NCBI RefSeq assembly: GCF_040712315.1
Contig: NC_134023.1
Span: 18,175,442 to 18,239,441 of the forward strand
Direction: 5' to 3'
From: Castanea sativa
Taxonomy: Eukaryota; Streptophyta; Magnoliopsida; Fagales; Fagaceae
Length of the DNA: 64,000 nt
Position numbers and translations under genes: made by a program. The first letter of the stretch is position 1. The number at the start of each line of letters is the position of its first letter. The notes below the pieces were generated by a model, which saw nothing but the letters and a program-made list of their open reading frames with translations, searched no databases and was not told the origin of the DNA. This document shows, one piece after another, positions 47,855 through 58,785 of this stretch.

Positions 47855-48905
47855 GTTGGAGAATTTCATGTTGTTAGCCATCTCTTTTGTTGTTAGTCTT
47901 TATAGGAAGGCCTAAATTTTGACCTAATAATAATTTTCTAATTCTCCCAGAAGTTCAAATTGTCTGAAAGTGGTGAATTTAATCATTTAACCATTATTCG
48001 AACCCTTAGTACATACATGATCTACAATGATCCACTATGTCAATATTTTTGAGTCATTTGAAAATATAGAAGATCCATGATTATTCCCATTGTGGGAGGT
48101 TCGAGGATTGAAGAGGATTAGAACACGAAATATCTCGCATAATCCCACTCATAGAAAGGTATCCGTCCCGAAGACTTCACTAACCCAAGGAAGTCAAGGG
48201 ATATAGAATAGCGTTTCATGAAAGCTCGTGGAGAATAGAAAGGACCATGAGGGGGAAAGGCATACCTCCCCCCTTCGCATTGAATGCCCTGCAACAACCT
48301 TATTAGCTGCATTAATGAAGAAATGACACTTGAACAGTGATTTCACAGCTACTAGTCCCTTCTACCACCTTCAAAAGAGCTTTGATGGGACAAGTATCCT
48401 TAAAATAGCTATAAGGCATACAATTAGAGGGCTAGGATGTAAGAATTAAAGATATATAAGGGAGGGGGATCTCCTAGATAAAAGGTTGAACATTTTTCCC
48501 CAGAGAGAGAGAGGGAAAGAAAAAAAGATAAACAATGTGAATTTTGTGTAAGATCTGGAATGTTCATGTTTAAGAACCCAATCTTCGGACAAACTCGAGG
48601 AGAGCACTATTCTTAACAACTTCTTGAATTACTTCTCTCTATTACTTTGTACTCTTTAGTCTTAATCTTGTGCTTAGTTTTGGATTGCACTTGAACTGTT
48701 TTCCCACTCTTTGTAGAAATTCTATTGTTTGGGCTTGGTTTGAAGGACAATGCATCACTAATCTTAGTGGGCTTGTGCCTTCATTTTCTTAGCACTTATA
48801 ATTGGAGTCATCTGTGGGAAGTTCATTTGTAGTTCACTCTTCTTAAGTTATGGCTAACCCCGAGCATGATAGAGAGGAATCTATTGGGTCTCAGCATAAG
48901 GACCA
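47855..48905 (+). mobile_element. Gypsy element F, 5' fragment
   Basis: An LTR-like region with a TATA box (GATATATAAGGGAGG, about 48449) and an end near 48800, followed by ATTGGAGTCATCTGTGGGAAG, the degenerate counterpart of the primer-site region of element G (50144). A gag start follows at 48850 (MANPEHDREESIGSQHKDH), which resembles the gag start of G. It is cut at 48906 by a Copia LTR. The left boundary is uncertain. Confidence 0.6.
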
Positions 48906-49338
48906 TGTTAGGATATGTGCCTTTAAATCCTATTGTTTAATGCTATGTATGAAATTATGTATGACTTAATGTTGTGATTAATAAAGTTGTTTAATTATTA
49001 TCTAAAATAATGGAAACATGAATATTGGGACATTATCATATAGTCCATAAGATGCATAGTATGTCATTTATGTGATTTAATCTTGGAAGATATAAATCAC
49101 AAGTTCTTTGTAAACTCGGAATTGTAGTTCGTAGTTGGTGATAAAATTGGGCATTTCATATGTGAAGACTATAACATATCAACTAAGATGATTTGTCTTG
49201 ATCATAGAAGTGAAGACTTCTAGTTGATATGTTGATATGTTTTAAGAGTTAAGACATATTGAACTAGACTGTTTTGAGATTTGTTATTCTCCCAACAACT
49301 GTTATATGAACTCTTAATCCTGAGAGAATAATGGACAT
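48906..49338 (+). mobile_element. B-type Copia LTR, left part (split by gypsy G)
   Basis: Starts TGTTAGGATATGTGCC and follows the B LTR sequence up to AATGGACAT, where gypsy G is inserted. Continues at 63157. Confidence 0.88.
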
Positions 49339-50143
49339 TGTAGGGGTATTGGGCCCAATAGTATATGAAGGACGGCCCAACGAAGTATTTTGGGCTGGAA
49401 ACCCAAATCCGAAGACATCAGAATGATCGTGGACTATTTAAATATCCAAATACGTCCGAGGAGTAGATTTGTCCTCGGATTACTAGGCCGAGGACATAGG
49501 AAGAGAAGTTTAGTATCCCTGGGTTATATTATAAAGAGTCCTACAATTATGGGGATACATAGTATACGTGGAGGACGATAGAAAGAACGGTGGAATGTCT
49601 AAAAATAAAGCTGCTACCACCGCCCATACATTAAAAGCTCTGTAAATTGATACGCTGACTGTATAGATGGAAGGATGGGACCTGAGCATAGAGCTTGGAA
49701 CTTGGTCCCTAATCCCAGCGGGCTTTAGGGAAGAATGGATGGGACAAGTATCCAAAAATAAGGATGGCAACCAGAAAGTGGAAGGTGATGAAGGGAAAGA
49801 AAAGGATATAAATAGGAGGGAAGGCATACGAAGAAAGGGAGGACTTTTTGGAGGAGAAGAGATAGAGTCAATAGTAAATGATAATCAACACTTGTATCCA
49901 AACTTGAGAAATATTATAAACCATTCTCGGAAACAATCCGAGGACGATTTCTCAGTCTTACTCTTTGCAAACGATTCTTTGTTTTGTTCCATTGGGCCCA
50001 AAGCCCGTTCTTTTTGTAATTGTCTAAACCATCCTTGAAATCTAAATTACAAACCCATCCTCTACAAATTCATTGTGCAGAAAGGCCTTTCAAGCCCATC
50101 TTTCTCCCAGTCGTGGTTTGGGAATTTGAATTGTGTCCTTACA
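49339..50143 (+). repeat. 5' LTR of gypsy G
   Basis: 805 bp, TGTAGGGGTATTGGG to GTGTCCTTACA. It has a TATA box (GATATAAATAGG, 49805-49816) and two CCTCGG/CCGAGG hairpins (49470-49497 and near 49926-49943). Confidence 0.95.
49805..49816 (+). promoter_or_regulatory. TATA box of gypsy G
   Basis: GATATAAATAGG in a purine-rich setting, repeated in the 3' LTR at 62814-62825. Transcript start would lie about 30 bp downstream. Confidence 0.6.
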
Positions 50144-50161
50144 ATTGGCGCCGTCTGTGGG
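50144..50161 (+). promoter_or_regulatory. Primer-binding site of gypsy G
   Basis: TTGGCGCCGTCTGTGG right after the LTR. TGGCGCCG is the usual start of this site in Tat and Athila type elements, resembling an Asp tRNA end. The exact tRNA is not proven here. Confidence 0.7.
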
Positions 50162-50191
50162 GATTTAGTCTTTAGGGAAGTTTAGGACATC

Positions 50192-52180
50192 ATGGTAGGA
50201 TCAGAACCACAATGCAGCGCGGAGTCTGTGGGCTCCCAGCGTGAAGATCACTCCTTGCATCCTGATCATGGAGAGAATCGAGAAGGAAGTATACATACTA
50301 CACACACCATCAGAAGTGCAAGTCATTCGCAAGGAGGAAGCAGAGTTCCTTACGAAAGAAATGCCAGGGCCATGCAGAAGGAAATTGACGGCCTAAGGAG
50401 GAGATTGCGTCACGAGAGGAGAAGGAGAACTCCTCCGGTCTCTGACCCCTCTTCGGAGGGATCCGAGGATGACAATTACGGGCGGAGATCCAGAACTCCC
50501 CCAGGTGAATATGTCTCTTCCGAGGAAGAAAATCTGCATGGAAGGCGTGACAGAGACTACCCCCCTAGGGGCTTAGGAAATGACGCAATGGGAAGGGCGT
50601 TACACCAAATCTCCAGGTCACCCTTCGCGCGCAGATTGGAAGAAGGGAGGTTACCTCGGCGCTTCACACAACCGGCCTTCACTCTTTACAATGGTCGGAC
50701 GGATCCTGTGGAGCACGTAAGCCATTTCAGCCAGAGAATGGCAGTGCATTCCAGGAACGAAACTTTGTTATGCAAGATTTTTCCTTCTAGCCTAGGGCCC
50801 GTAGCCATGAGATGGTTTGACGGCTTAAGGGCAGGCTCCATTGATTCTTTCAAAGAGCTTACTAGGGCATTTGGTTCTCGCTTCATCACGTGCAGTAGAG
50901 TTCCTCGTCCATTGGATTCTTTATTATCCATGGCCATGAGGGAAGGGGAAACCCTGAAAACATATTCGGACCGGTATTGGGAAATGTTCAACGAAATTGA
51001 CGGAGACTTTGACGATGTAGCAATAAGGACCTTCAAGGTCGGCCTACCAACGGAGCATGACTTGAGGAAATCCTTAACGAAGAAACCTGTCAGAAGCGTA
51101 CGTCGACTGATGGATCGCATCGACGAGTATAAAAGGGTTGAGGAAGATCAGCAGCAGGGAAAGGGCAAGGCGAAGGTTATCCCACAAGAAAGGAGGGATT
51201 TCAGGTCGGACCGATACAACAACAATAGGCCTGCGCGGGATTTTTCCAGCGTGCCGGTCACATACCCCCACAAGTGGTCAACACCGTCTTCGTGGAGCCG
51301 GTGCAGAAGAATGTTGGAGAAAATAAGGCATGAGCCTTTTTTCAAATGGCCAAATAAGATGGCAGGGGACCCTTTGAGACGCAACCAAAATCTCCACTGC
51401 CATTATCACCAGGAGAGAGGTCATACCACCGAGGACTGTCGCACTTTGTGGAATCATCTGGAACAACCGGTTAAAGAGGGAAAGCTGAAGCAGTTTCTGT
51501 ACCAACCCAACGGGCGGGGAAACCAATCAGGAGTGGCAAACCACGACGGTCCTTCATCCAGACCACCTCTAGGTACTATCAATGTCATTTTTGCAGCACC
51601 TGGTAGGAATGGCTCAACTCCTTTCAGGGTAATGTCAGTTGCTCGAACATTGGCCGAGGAGTCACGGGATCAGCCAAAGAGGATTAAGGCAAATGTCCTG
51701 CCAGTCCTAAGTTTCTCTGAAGAGGACAAGATGGGGACCATCCAGCCTCATGATGATGCCTTAGTGGTAACCTTCAGGATAGGGAACTATGATGTAAAGA
51801 GGGTAATGGTTGATCAAGGTAGTGGTGCAGATATCATGTACCCTGACCTATTTAGAGGCTTGAAGTTAAAAGTTGAAGATCTTATGCCATATGAATCACC
51901 CTTGATAAGCTTCGAAGGGAGAGCTGTCGTTCCAAAGGGACAGATTAGACTGCCTGTGCAATCAGGTCCGGAGGTGGTAGACGTAGATTTCATCGTGGTC
52001 GATGCTTATTCTCCCTATACGGCTATTATGGCGAGACCTTGGCTGCATGCGTTAGGGGCTGTTTCCTCAACCTTGCATGTCAAAATCAAGTTTCATTCTG
52101 GAGACCAGGTGGTGGAGTTACTTGGGAGTCAGTCTGTGGCTCGACAGTGTGTCACGGCTGCAATTCTGCGTCGACCGTAA
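50192..52180 (+). CDS. Gypsy G gag and protease
   Basis: 662 aa from ATG 50192. Residues 1-130 are charged and disordered-looking. A retrotransposon gag domain follows (about 160-320, with FTLYNGRTDPVEHVSHF and MRWFDGLRAGSIDSFKELTRAF). A zinc knuckle variant CHYHQERGHTTEDC (403-416) has histidine in place of the second cysteine. The protease region (about 520-640) has VMVDQGSGADIMYPDLF with the catalytic Asp at 541 in a DQG setting, and AIMARPWLHALGAVSS further on. The frame ends at TAA (52178-52180), but the same frame continues into pol with one more stop (TAG 52214). Gag packages the RNA; the protease matures the particle proteins. Confidence 0.93.
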   Translation: MVGSEPQCSAESVGSQREDHSLHPDHGENREGSIHTTHTIRSASHSQGGSRVPYERNARAMQKEIDGLRRRLRHERRRRTPPVSDPSSEGSEDDNYGRRSRTPPGEYVSSEEENLHGRRDRDYPPRGLGNDAMGRALHQISRSPFARRLEEGRLPRRFTQPAFTLYNGRTDPVEHVSHFSQRMAVHSRNETLLCKIFPSSLGPVAMRWFDGLRAGSIDSFKELTRAFGSRFITCSRVPRPLDSLLSMAMREGETLKTYSDRYWEMFNEIDGDFDDVAIRTFKVGLPTEHDLRKSLTKKPVRSVRRLMDRIDEYKRVEEDQQQGKGKAKVIPQERRDFRSDRYNNNRPARDFSSVPVTYPHKWSTPSSWSRCRRMLEKIRHEPFFKWPNKMAGDPLRRNQNLHCHYHQERGHTTEDCRTLWNHLEQPVKEGKLKQFLYQPNGRGNQSGVANHDGPSSRPPLGTINVIFAAPGRNGSTPFRVMSVARTLAEESRDQPKRIKANVLPVLSFSEEDKMGTIQPHDDALVVTFRIGNYDVKRVMVDQGSGADIMYPDLFRGLKLKVEDLMPYESPLISFEGRAVVPKGQIRLPVQSGPEVVDVDFIVVDAYSPYTAIMARPWLHALGAVSSTLHVKIKFHSGDQVVELLGSQSVARQCVTAAILRRP

Positions 52181-52222
52181 CCGCATTCCCTGGCCTCGGC
52201 TAACGGTGAAGCATAGCAATCA
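52178..52222 (+). promoter_or_regulatory. Two in-frame stops between gag-protease and pol; readthrough-like context
   Basis: The gag-protease frame hits TAA at 52178-52180 and TAG at 52214-52216, then stays open to 55516. The TAG is followed by CAATCA, which fits the TMV-type leaky stop consensus UAG-CAR-YYA. No in-frame ATG lies between it and the start of the RT region. Confidence 0.55.
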
Positions 52223-55200
52223 AAGTCTCTTCCCATAGCCGAGGTAGATGAAGCAGTATGTGAAGAATTGGAGAAAATTATCATAGACAATGATCCTGAA
52301 AGGTTCTTCCAGGTTGGAGTTCAATTGCCGCAGGAAGAGAAGACAGAGCTGATTTTATTTTTAAAGAAAAATATGGATGTATTTGCTTGGAACGCGTATG
52401 AGGCCCCTGGGGTTGATCCGAACTTCATATGTCATCATTTAAGGGTCAATCCAACTGCAGTGCCGAGGAGGCAACCACCTCGGAGGTCCTCAAAAGAACA
52501 TTCTGAAGCCGTAAAAGAAGAAGTGCTCAAACTCAAAGAGGCAGGGGCTATCAAAGAAGTGTTTTATCCTGAATGGTTAGCCCATACGGTGGTGGTGAAA
52601 AAGAAGAATGGGAAGTGGAGAGTTTGTGTAGACTTCACAGATTTAAACAAAGCTTGCCCAAAGGACTCATTCCCGATGCCTCGGATTGATCAATTGGTTG
52701 ACGCTACTGTTGGACATCCTCGGATGAGTTTTCTTGATGCATTCCAAGGTTATCACCAGATACCTTTAGCCGTTGAGGACCAGGAGAAGACTGCATTCGT
52801 CACTCCTACGGGAAATTATCATTATAAGGTAATGCCTTTTGGTTTGAAAAACGCAGGGGCTACCTACCAAAGGATGATGACGAGGATGTTTGAGGCACAG
52901 CTAGGAAAAACTATTGAGGTATACGTGGACGACATGGTGGTAAAGAGTAAAGAAGTTTCTGCACATCTGGAAGATCTGAGCAACACTTTTCAGAAGCTAA
53001 GAGAGTATAAATTGCGGCTCAATGCCTCTAAATGCTCTTTCGGTGTGGGATCGGGCAAGTTTCTAGGATATATGGTGACTCACCGGGGAATTGAAGTGAA
53101 TCCTGCTCAGGTAAAGGCAATAAACAGCTTACACCCACCTCGGAATCCTAAAGAAGTGCAAAGGCTAACAGGTATGACTGCTGCTCTCAACCGATTTATA
53201 TCTCGGTCCGCGGATAGATGCAGGCCTTTCTTTCAATTATTGAATAAATGGAAGGGTTTTGAATGGACCGAGGAGTGCGCAGTAGCTTTCCAACAGCTAA
53301 AAGAATATCTCTCGCGACCACCAGTTATGTCTCGACCAGAGGTTGATGAGATTCTGTTTGCATATATTGCGGTGGCTAACCATGCTGTTAGTTTGGTTCT
53401 TATCCGAGATGACAATAACATCCAGAGACCGGTTTATTATGTAAGCAAATCTCTGCATGAGGCCGAGCTGAGTTATTTGCCACTAGAAAAAGCTATCTTG
53501 GCAGTGGTACATGCTACACGAAGACTTCCCCATTACTTCCAGTCTCATACGGTTGTTGTTCTTACACAACTCCCTCTTAAATCAATTCTGCGAAGTGCAG
53601 ATTATATGGGAAGAATTGCCAAATGGGGAACTGTCCTAGGAGCTTTCGATATCAAGTATATGCCTCGCACCTCTATAAAGGGACAGGTCATCGCGGACCT
53701 TATGGCGGAATTTGCTGAGCCTTCGTTAGAAGACTATCAAGAAGGCATGGGTAAAAAATCAGTAGGCATGATTTCGTGTGAAGGGCCTCCATTATGGAAA
53801 GTCCATGTTGATGGAGCAGCAAATCAGAGGGGATCGGGTATCGGACTAGTTTTAATATCCCCAGAGGGAATTACTTTTGAAAAAACTTTGAGATTGGGAT
53901 TCTCGGCCACCAACAACGAAGCAGAGTATGAAGCCGTCCTCGCAGGGATGAACATGGTTCATAAAATGGGAGGAAAGACGGTGCAGATGTTCTCGGATTC
54001 ACTATTGGTGGTAGGCCAAGTAGAAGGGAAGCTAGAAGCAAGGGATTCCAAAATGAGAGAATACCTAACCCAGGTCAGGTATATGCAATCTAAATTTGAG
54101 TCTTTTCTACTATTGCATGTATCCAGATGTGGCAATACCCATGCCGACTCATTAGCCACGCTCGCGACGTCCTCGGCACAAAGTCTACCACGAGTTATCC
54201 TCGTTGAAGATCTGTTGAAACCCACTGGGACGGATGGTAACTCCACTCAAATTCTTCAAATTAGGACAGGGCCTAGTTGGATGGATCAAATAGTAACATT
54301 TCTCAGAAATGACATCCTACCTGGAGAAAAAGCTGAAGCAGATAAGGTTCGCAGAAAAGCCACTCGTTTCTGGTTATCCGAGGACCAAAAATTGTACAAA
54401 CGTTCCTTTTCCGGACCATATTTGCTATGCATCCACCTCGAGGCAACGGAGCTACTTTTAAAAGAGTTACACGAAGGGATTTGCGGAAGTCACACAAGAG
54501 GAAGGTCTTTAGCTCACAGGGCCCTTACTCAGGGCTATTGGTGGCCAAATATGCAGAGAGAAGCGCAAGATTATGCAAAGAAATGTGACCAATGTCAAAG
54601 GTTCGCTCCAAATATACATCAACCAGGTGGAGTCCTGAATCCTCTATCTAGCCCATGGCCTTTTGCCCAATGGGGCTTGGACATTGTTGGACCCTTCCCC
54701 AAAGCAACGGGAAACAGACGGTGGCTTCTCGTGGGAACAGATTACTTCACCAAATGGGTTGAAGCTGAGCCATTATCAAACATCGGAGACACGGAAGCAA
54801 AAAAGTTTGTATGGAAGAATATCGTTACCAGGTTCGGCATCCCTCATACTCTCATTTCGGATAACGGTTTACAATTTGATAGCAAAGCCTTTCGGAAATA
54901 CTGCTGTGATCAGGGCATTACGAATAGATATTCCACTCCGGCTTATCCCCAAGGAAATGGGCAAGCCGAGGCTGTCAACAAAGTAATAGTGAGTGGACTC
55001 AAAAAGAGGTTGGGTGACGCCAAGGGGAGGTGGGTGGAAGAACTGCCACATGTCTTGTGGACGTATAGAACTACACCACGAAGATCCACAGGTGAAACAC
55101 CCTTCGCCATGACTTATGGAGCCGAGGCAGTAATCCCCTTAGAAACTGGGTTCCCAACCCTGAAGAAAAGCTCCTTTATTTCAGATAGCAATGATGATCT

Positions 55201-55516
55201 ATTAATGAGAAACTTAGACTTAGTTGAGGAACGGCGAGAAAGCGCCATGGTTCAACTAGCTTATTATCAACATAAGCTCAAGCAGGGATATGATTCTCAT
55301 GTGAAACTTCGACCTCTTGGACCAGGTGACTTAGTATTAAGGAAAGTTTTGGGCACGATGAAGAATCCTGCGTGGGGAAAATTGGGGCCCAACTGGGAAG
55401 GACCTTACCGTATAACTTCGGTCGCAGGAATAGGGGCCTACAATCTGGAAGATTTGGACGAAAATGTTGTACAACGTCCCTGGAATGTAAATAATCTACG
55501 AAGGTACTATTACTAA
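52223..55516 (+). CDS. Gypsy G pol: RT, RNase H, second RNase H, integrase
   Basis: About 1,097 codons in the gag frame, without an own ATG at the start; residue numbers count from the codon at 52268. The reverse transcriptase has FTDLNKACPKDSFPMPRID, FLDAFQGYHQI (D157) and YVDD (219-222). A gypsy-type RNase H (about 360-480) follows, in which the usual first catalytic Asp is not seen (FAYIAVANHAVSLVLI). A second, complete RNase H has VHVDGAANQRGSGIG (D515), NNEAEYEAVLAG (E551/E553), FSDSLLVVGQV (D577) and NTHADSLATLA (D627). The integrase has its zinc site H735, H742, C773, C776 and the catalytic D805, D865, E901. It ends VVQRPWNVNNLRRYYY. Dual RNase H of this kind marks the Tat lineage. Confidence 0.95.
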   Translation, partial: KSLPIAEVDEAVCEELEKIIIDNDPERFFQVGVQLPQEEKTELILFLKKNMDVFAWNAYEAPGVDPNFICHHLRVNPTAVPRRQPPRRSSKEHSEAVKEEVLKLKEAGAIKEVFYPEWLAHTVVVKKKNGKWRVCVDFTDLNKACPKDSFPMPRIDQLVDATVGHPRMSFLDAFQGYHQIPLAVEDQEKTAFVTPTGNYHYKVMPFGLKNAGATYQRMMTRMFEAQLGKTIEVYVDDMVVKSKEVSAHLEDLSNTFQKLREYKLRLNASKCSFGVGSGKFLGYMVTHRGIEVNPAQVKAINSLHPPRNPKEVQRLTGMTAALNRFISRSADRCRPFFQLLNKWKGFEWTEECAVAFQQLKEYLSRPPVMSRPEVDEILFAYIAVANHAVSLVLIRDDNNIQRPVYYVSKSLHEAELSYLPLEKAILAVVHATRRLPHYFQSHTVVVLTQLPLKSILRSADYMGRIAKWGTVLGAFDIKYMPRTSIKGQVIADLMAEFAEPSLEDYQEGMGKKSVGMISCEGPPLWKVHVDGAANQRGSGIGLVLISPEGITFEKTLRLGFSATNNEAEYEAVLAGMNMVHKMGGKTVQMFSDSLLVVGQVEGKLEARDSKMREYLTQVRYMQSKFESFLLLHVSRCGNTHADSLATLATSSAQSLPRVILVEDLLKPTGTDGNSTQILQIRTGPSWMDQIVTFLRNDILPGEKAEADKVRRKATRFWLSEDQKLYKRSFSGPYLLCIHLEATELLLKELHEGICGSHTRGRSLAHRALTQGYWWPNMQREAQDYAKKCDQCQRFAPNIHQPGGVLNPLSSPWPFAQWGLDIVGPFPKATGNRRWLLVGTDYFTKWVEAEPLSNIGDTEAKKFVWKNIVTRFGIPHTLISDNGLQFDSKAFRKYCCDQGITNRYSTPAYPQGNGQAEAVNKVIVSGLKKRLGDAKGRWVEELPHVLWTYRTTPRRSTGETPFAMTYGAEAVIPLETGFPTLKKSSFISDSNDDLLMRNLDLVEERRESAMVQLAYYQHKLKQGYDSHVKLRPLGPGDLVLRKVLGTMKNPAWGKLGPNWEGPYRITSVAGIGAYNLEDLDENVVQRPWNVNNLRRYYY

Positions 55517-55569
55517 ATAAAAGGCACTTCGGCCGTTCTTTGTTGTAGACTACGTTATATTCGTTATCT

Positions 55570-58500
55570 TCATTCGTCTAAGTATCAAGCTGAAACTTGG
55601 TATGCCTGGATCCTCGGACCACATACCTCGTCTAAATTGATACTCTTTACAAAGTGTTAAACAGAACCTAAGTTACGTCTGGTCCTCGGATCATCTACTT
55701 TGGGAAAATTAACATTTTAAATTTATTCGTCTAAGTATCAAGCTGAAACTTGGTATGCCTGGATCCTCGGACCACATACCTCGTCTAAATTGATACTCTT
55801 TACTAAAGTGTTAAACAGAACCTAAGTTATGTCTGGTCCTCGGATCATCTACTTTGGGAAAATTAACATTTTAAATTTATTCGTCTAAGTATCAAGCTGA
55901 AACTTGGTATGCCTGGATCCTCGGACCACATACCTCGTCTAAATTGATACTCTTTACTAAGTGTTAAACAGAACCTAAGTTACGTCTGGTCCTCGGATCA
56001 TCTACTTTGGGAAAATTAACATTTTAAATTTATTCGTCTAAGTATCAAGCTGAAACTTGGTATGCCTGGATCCTCGAACCACATACCTCGTCTAAATTGA
56101 TACTCTTTACTAAAGTGTTAAACAGAACCTAAGTTACGTCTGGTTCTCGGATCATCTACTTTGGGAAAATTAACATTTTAAATTTATTCGACTAAGTATC
56201 AAGCTGAAACTTGGTATGCCTGGATCCTCGGACCACATACCTCGTCTAAATTGATACTCTTTACTAAGTGTTAAACAGAACCTAAGTTACGTCTGGTCCT
56301 CGGATCATCTACTTTGGGAAAATTAACATTTTAAATTTATTCGTCTAAGTATTAAGCTGAAACTTGGTATGCCTGGATCCTCGGACCACATACCTCGTCT
56401 AAATTGATACTCTTTACTAAAGTGTTAAACAGAACCTAAGTTACGTCTGGTCCTCGGATCATCTACTTTGGGAAAATTAACATTTTAAATTTATTCGTCT
56501 AAGTATCAAGCTAAAACTTGGTATGCCTGGATCCTCAGACCACATACCTCGTCTAAATTGATACTCTTTACTAAGTGTTAAACAGAACCTAAGTTACGTC
56601 TGGTCCTCGGATCATCTACTTTGGGAAAATTAACATTTTAAATTTATTCGTCTAAGTATCAAGCTGAAACTTGGTATGCCTGGATCCTCGGACCACATAC
56701 CTCGTCTAAATTGATACTCTTTACTAAAGTGTTAAACAGAACCTAAGTTACGTCTGGTCCTCGGATCATCTACTTTGGGAAAATTAACATTTTAAATTTA
56801 TTCGACTAAGTATCAAGCTGAAACTTGGTATGCCTGGATCCTCGGACCACATACCTCGTCTAAATTGATACTCTTTACTAAGTGTTAAACAGAACCTAAG
56901 TTACGTCTGGTCCTCGGATCATCTACTTTGGGAAAATTAACATTTTAAATTTATTCGTCTAAGTATCAAGCTGAAACTTGGTATGCCTGGATCCTCGGAC
57001 CACATACCTCGTCTAAATTGATACTCTTTACTAAGTGTTAAACAGAACCTAAGTTACGTCTGGTCCTCGGATCATCTACTTTGGGAAAATTAACATTTTA
57101 AATTTATTCGTCTAAGTATCAAGCTGAAACTTGGTATGCCTGGATCCTCGAACCACATACCTCGTCTAAATTGATACTCTTTACTAAAGTGTTAAACAGA
57201 ACCTAAGTTACGTCTGGTTCTCGGATCATCTACTTTGGGAAAATTAACATTTTAAATTTATTCGACTAAGTATCAAGCTGAAACTTGGTATGCCTGGATC
57301 CTCGGACCACATACCTCGTCTAAATTGATACTCTTTACTAAGTGTTAAACAGAACCTAAGTTACGTCTGGTCCTCGGATCATCTACTTTGGGAAAATTAA
57401 CATTTTAAATTTATTCGTCTAAGTATTAAGCTGAAACTTGGTATGCCTGGATCCTCGGACCACATACCTCGTCTAAATTGATACTCTTTACTAAAGTGTT
57501 AAACAGAACCTAAGTTACGTCTGGTCCTCGGATCATCTACTTTGGGAAAATTAACATTTTAAATTTATTCGTCTAAGTATCAAGCTAAAACTTGGTATGC
57601 CTGGATCCTCAGACCACATACCTCGTCTAAATTGATACTCTTTACTAAGTGTTAAACAGAACCTAAGTTACGTCTGGTCCTCGGATCATCTACTTTGGGA
57701 AAATTAACATTTTAAATTTATTCGTCTAAGTATCAAGCTGAAACTTGGTATGCCTGGATCCTCGGACCACATACCTCGTCTAAATTGATACTCTTTACTA
57801 AAGTGTTAAACAGAACCTAAGTTACGTCTGGTCCTCGGATCATCTACTTTGGGAAAATTAACATTTTAAATTTATTCGTCTAAGTATCAAGCGGAAACTT
57901 GGTATGCCGGATCCTCGGACCACATACCTCGTCTACATGGATACTCTGTACTAAGTGTTAAACAGAACCTAAGTTACGTCTGGTCCTCGGATCATCTACT
58001 TTGGAAAAATTAACATTTTAAATTTATTCTCCTAAGTAACAAGCTGAATCTTGGTATGCCCGGATCCTCGGACCACATACCTCGTCTAAATTGATACTCT
58101 TTACTAAGTGAAAAACATAACCTAAGTTACGTCTGGTCCTCGGATCATCTACTTTGGGAAAATTAACATTTTAAATTTATTCGTCTAAGTATCAAGCTGA
58201 AACTTGGTATGCCTGGATCCTCGGACCACATACCTCGTCTAAATTGATACTCTTTACTAAAGTGTTAAACAGAACCTAAGTTACGTCTGGTCCTCGGATC
58301 ATCTACTTTGGGAAAATTAACATTTTAAATTTATTCGTCTAAGTATCAAGCTGAAACTTGGTATGCCTGGATCCTCGGACCACATACCTCGTCTAAATTG
58401 ATACTCTTTACTAAGTGTTAAACAGAACCTAAGTTACGTCTGGTCCTCGGATCATCTACTTTGGGAAAATTAACATTTTAAATTTATTCGTCTAAGTATC

Positions 58501-58785
58501 AAGCTGAAACTTGGTATGCCTGGATCCTCGGACCACATACCTCGTCTAAATTGATACTCTTTACTAAGTGTTAAACAGAACCTAAGTTACGTCTGGTCCT
58601 CGGATCATCTACTTTGGGAAAATTAACATTTTAAATTTATTCGTCTAAGTATCAAGCTGAAACTTAGTATGCCTGGATCCTCGGACCACATACCTCGTCT
58701 AAATTGATACTCTTTACTAAGTGTTAAACAGAACCTAAGTTATGCCTGGATCCTCGGATCATTCACTTGGGAAAAATTAATACTT
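55570..58785 (+). repeat. Satellite-like tandem array, about 21 units of 153/154 bp
   Basis: Units start (TCGTCTAAG) at 55574, 55727, 55881, 56034, 56188, 56341, 56495, 56648, 56802, 56955, 57108, 57262, 57415, 57569, 57722, 57876, 58028, 58181, 58335, 58488 and 58641. The one-base length change is ACTAAG or ACTAAAG. Each unit holds two related halves, both with CCTCGGA. Marker variants recur 1074 bp apart, showing a seven-unit duplication. No open frame or transcript signal was seen in it. Confidence 0.97.

Noticed and set aside
49667..50038. 123-aa frame in the LTR of G
   Set aside because: Lies in the transcribed LTR and is cut by the one-base difference in the other LTR; no similarity to a known protein.
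50686..51120. 144-aa minus-strand frame over gypsy gag
   Set aside because: Shadow of the gag codons; no domain, no start or promoter context, unlike the antisense gene at 59168-61788.
55570..58785. CRISPR-like array
   Set aside because: Units are nearly identical along their full 153 bp with no unique spacers, in plant DNA. It is a satellite-type array.
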